This document shows, piece after piece, positions 8,130 to 9,709 of a DNA stretch of 9,709 nucleotides. The position numbers were made by a program, and so were the translations under genes. The stretch's first letter is position 1. Every line of letters begins with the position of its first letter. The notes below the pieces were generated by a model. The model saw nothing but the letters and a program-made list of their open reading frames with translations, did not search any database and had not been told where the DNA came from. This DNA comes from Lachnospiraceae bacterium (GTDB lineage: Bacteria; Bacillota_A; Clostridia; Lachnospirales; Lachnospiraceae): positions 1 to 9,709 of the forward strand of contig JAFQDI010000010.1 of NCBI GenBank assembly GCA_017416055.1. The letters are read 5' to 3'.

Positions 8130-8624
8130 ATGGGAATCAGACAAATCAGAGAACTTGGAGATGATATTTTACGTAAGAAATGTAAACCGATCAACTCCAT
8201 GAGTCTTCGCACCAAAATTTTGATTAATGACATGTTAGATACGATGTATGAGGCGAACGGTGTGGGTCTGGCCGCCCCCCAGGTCGGTGTGTTAAAGCGA
8301 CTGGTGACGATAGATGTTGGTGATGGACCGATCATTATGCTGAATCCGGAGATTATTCATGTGGAAGGTGAACAGACCGGTCATGAGGGGTGCCTAAGTG
8401 TTCCCGGAAAGATGGGTACCGTGACACGTCCCAATGTTGTGACGGTGCGCTTCCAGGATCCGGATATGAACTGGCAGGAAATGACCGGAACTGAACTTTT
8501 GGCGCGCGCATTCTGTCATGAACTGGATCATCTCGATGGAATCGTGTATGTGGACAAAGTAGAGGGCGAACTGATGGAAGCCGTTTACGCGGATGAAGAT
8601 GATGAAGAGTTTGAGGAAGAATAA
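8130..8624 (+). CDS. def: Peptide deformylase
   Basis: Metallo-hydrolase of 164 residues that removes the N-formyl group from nascent proteins at the ribosome exit. All three family motifs are intact: GVGLAAPQ at 44-51, EGCLS at 86-90 and HELDH at 130-134. Metal ligands are therefore Cys88, His130 and His134, with Glu131 as the catalytic base. Starting with MGIRQIRELGD is typical of the family and the AGGAGG before 8130 supports it. The C-terminal tail is strikingly acidic: nine of the last ten residues are Asp or Glu. fmt, whose product adds the formyl group that Def removes, begins three bases after the stop. This def-fmt pairing is common in bacteria. Confidence 0.98.
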   Translation: MGIRQIRELGDDILRKKCKPINSMSLRTKILINDMLDTMYEANGVGLAAPQVGVLKRLVTIDVGDGPIIMLNPEIIHVEGEQTGHEGCLSVPGKMGTVTRPNVVTVRFQDPDMNWQEMTGTELLARAFCHELDHLDGIVYVDKVEGELMEAVYADEDDEEFEEE

Positions 8625-8627
8625 GGT

Positions 8628-9554
8628 ATGAAAATCGTATTTATGGGTACGCCGGACTTGAGTGTACCGGCATTGAACGCCTTGGTTGAAGGAGGCCATG
8701 AGGTTGCGGCTGTTGTGACTCAGCCGGACAAGCCAAAGGGCAGAGGAAAAAGCCTTCAGATGACTCCGGTAAAAGAACGGGCCTTGGAGTTGGGGATTCC
8801 GGTGTATACCCCGGAGAAGGTGCGTAAAAACGAAGAATTTCTTGAGCAGATGCGGGAGATTGCGCCGGATGTTGCGGTTGTGATCGCTTACGGTCAGATT
8901 TTGGACAAACCGATTTTGACGTTGCCTCGTTATGGTTGTGTGAATATTCATGCTTCCCTGCTTCCCAAGTACCGTGGTGCGGCTCCCATCCAGTGGACAG
9001 TCATCGACGGTGAGAAGGTCAGCGGTGTGACGACTATGCAGATGGATGAAGGGTTAGATACCGGAGATATACTTGATCGGATTGAGATTCCCCTTGCTGA
9101 AGATGAGACCGGTGGCAGTTTATTTGATAAGGTGGCAGAGGCCGGCGGAAAGCTGATTCTGGAAACATTAAAAAAGATCGAGGAAGGAACGGCAGTTCCC
9201 GTTCCACAGACCGGCGAAAGTAATTATGTGGGCATCATTTCCAAGTCGATGGGAAAGATTGATTGGGCGAAATCTGCGGTGGAGATCGAGCGTCTGATTC
9301 GCGGCTTAAATCCCTGGCCCAGTGCATATACTTCCCTTGACGGAAAAACGCTCAAAATCTGGAAGGCACAAGTGTCCGACAGCATACCGAACAGTCTGCC
9401 CGGCCAGATCGCCAATGTGACAAAGTCCTCCTTCTCTGTTTGTTGCGGGGAGGGAAGTCTGATCATCAAAGAACTTCAGTTGGAAGGCAAGAAACGTATG
9501 GAAACAGATGCTTTCCTGCGTGGATATTCCGTAACTCCGGGTACTATTTTATGA
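8628..9554 (+). CDS. fmt: Methionyl-tRNA formyltransferase
   Basis: Transfers a formyl group from 10-formyl-tetrahydrofolate to Met-tRNA of the initiator type, giving fMet-tRNA for translation start. The protein has 308 residues. The N-terminal Rossmann-type catalytic domain (about 1-205) starts with KIVFMGTPD and carries NIHASLLPKYRGAAPIQW. The catalytic residues Asn106, His108 and Asp144 (in GLDTGDIL) fall at the same numbers I recall for the E. coli enzyme. A C-terminal OB-like tRNA-binding domain follows from about 205 and includes IRGLNPWPSAYT. A GAGGA at 8613-8617, inside the end of def, lies ten bases before the ATG and is the likely Shine-Dalgarno. The TGA overlaps the next start as ATGA. 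Nothing appears missing. Confidence 0.98.
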   Translation: MKIVFMGTPDLSVPALNALVEGGHEVAAVVTQPDKPKGRGKSLQMTPVKERALELGIPVYTPEKVRKNEEFLEQMREIAPDVAVVIAYGQILDKPILTLPRYGCVNIHASLLPKYRGAAPIQWTVIDGEKVSGVTTMQMDEGLDTGDILDRIEIPLAEDETGGSLFDKVAEAGGKLILETLKKIEEGTAVPVPQTGESNYVGIISKSMGKIDWAKSAVEIERLIRGLNPWPSAYTSLDGKTLKIWKAQVSDSIPNSLPGQIANVTKSSFSVCCGEGSLIIKELQLEGKKRMETDAFLRGYSVTPGTIL

Positions 9555-9709
9555 GTGAATCAATGAATCCGCGTGCGGCCGCCTTAAATGCACTGCACAT
9601 GATAATCGAACAGAATCGTCCCAGCCACCTTGTGATTCGGGAGATGTTAGCGAGTCATCCCGAATATAGTCGTCAGGAAAAGGCATTTTTTACCCGCATC
9701 TGTGAGGGC
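9551..9709 (+). CDS. rsmB: 16S rRNA (cytosine-C5) methyltransferase RsmB/Sun, N-terminal fragment
   Basis: Open frame of 53 codons that runs off the window edge without a stop. It begins MSESMNPRAAALNALHMI and continues with a helical, NusB-like stretch containing RQEKAFFTRICEG. This matches the N-terminal RNA-binding domain of RsmB, where NPR..AL..L and a later D/KAFxxxLxxG pattern recur. Full-length RsmB adds a methyl group to C967 of 16S rRNA (E. coli numbering), but the catalytic domain is not in view. The ATG overlaps the fmt stop (ATGA) and no Shine-Dalgarno precedes it, so re-initiation after fmt is likely. A second in-frame ATG at 9563 would give a start at MNPR. The main alternative is another NusB-domain protein. 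Position after fmt strongly favours RsmB. Confidence 0.85.
   Translation, partial: MSESMNPRAAALNALHMIIEQNRPSHLVIREMLASHPEYSRQEKAFFTRICEG

Noticed and set aside
8689..8700. AAGGAGG followed by ATG inside fmt
   Set aside because: The spacing is only two bases and the out-of-frame reading stops after six codons.
9447..9454. GGGGAGGG, which fits the E. coli FtsK polar sequence GGGNAGGG
   Set aside because: One match in coding sequence is weak evidence, and Firmicute translocases read different polar sequences (SRS in B. subtilis).
1..9709. A previously undescribed biological system such as defence, mobile or RNA-guided genes
   Set aside because: Every gene is a recognisable housekeeping gene in tight collinear order. 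No repeats, integrase, transposase or unexplained gap is present.

Overview
The window is a compact, all-plus-strand block of bacterial housekeeping genes. The order is ftsK/spoIIIE (5' end cut by the window edge), murE, murF, priA, def, fmt and rsmB (3' end cut by the window edge). Protein style points to a Clostridia-type Firmicute, most likely Lachnospiraceae-like. The signs are the MurE sequence style (GGNRS...RR, EVSSQ, DHIGPREH), the priA-def-fmt-rsmB order, strong AGGAGG ribosome binding sites and moderate GC. This assignment is by recollection of family sequences, not by a search.

Region by region: positions 1-2884 hold a membrane-anchored DNA translocase with a long charged and Thr-rich linker, a RecA-like motor and a C-terminal winged-helix DNA-reading domain. 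A 66-base gap with no visible terminator or convincing promoter separates it from murE (2951-4480) and murF (4518-5894). These two cytoplasmic ligases add the third amino acid and then D-Ala-D-Ala to the peptidoglycan precursor. murF overlaps priA (5891-8116) by an ATGA. priA runs straight into def (8130-8624), whose Shine-Dalgarno overlaps the priA stop codon. fmt (8628-9554) follows after three bases and overlaps rsmB (from 9551) by another ATGA.

Functionally the block joins chromosome segregation at the septum (FtsK), wall precursor synthesis (MurE, MurF), replication restart (PriA), N-formylmethionine handling (Fmt adds the formyl group, Def removes it) and rRNA methylation (RsmB). Spacing from murE onward is so tight that one transcript with translational coupling is the simplest reading. 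Start sites for murE, murF and def were moved to internal ATGs because good Shine-Dalgarno sequences precede those codons.

I see no mobile element, CRISPR array, tRNA/rRNA, phage gene or new defence system. No gap reaches 300 bases. The most unusual signal is inside ftsK: a 10-base perfect match to the complement of the 16S rRNA 3' tail, seven bases (counted from the AGGAGG core) before an in-frame ATG. It could start a soluble motor-only FtsK isoform. Smaller points are a DNSR version of the MurE substrate motif, a GAAA-capped perfect hairpin near the end of priA that looks like an antisense-direction terminator, and a very acidic Def tail.
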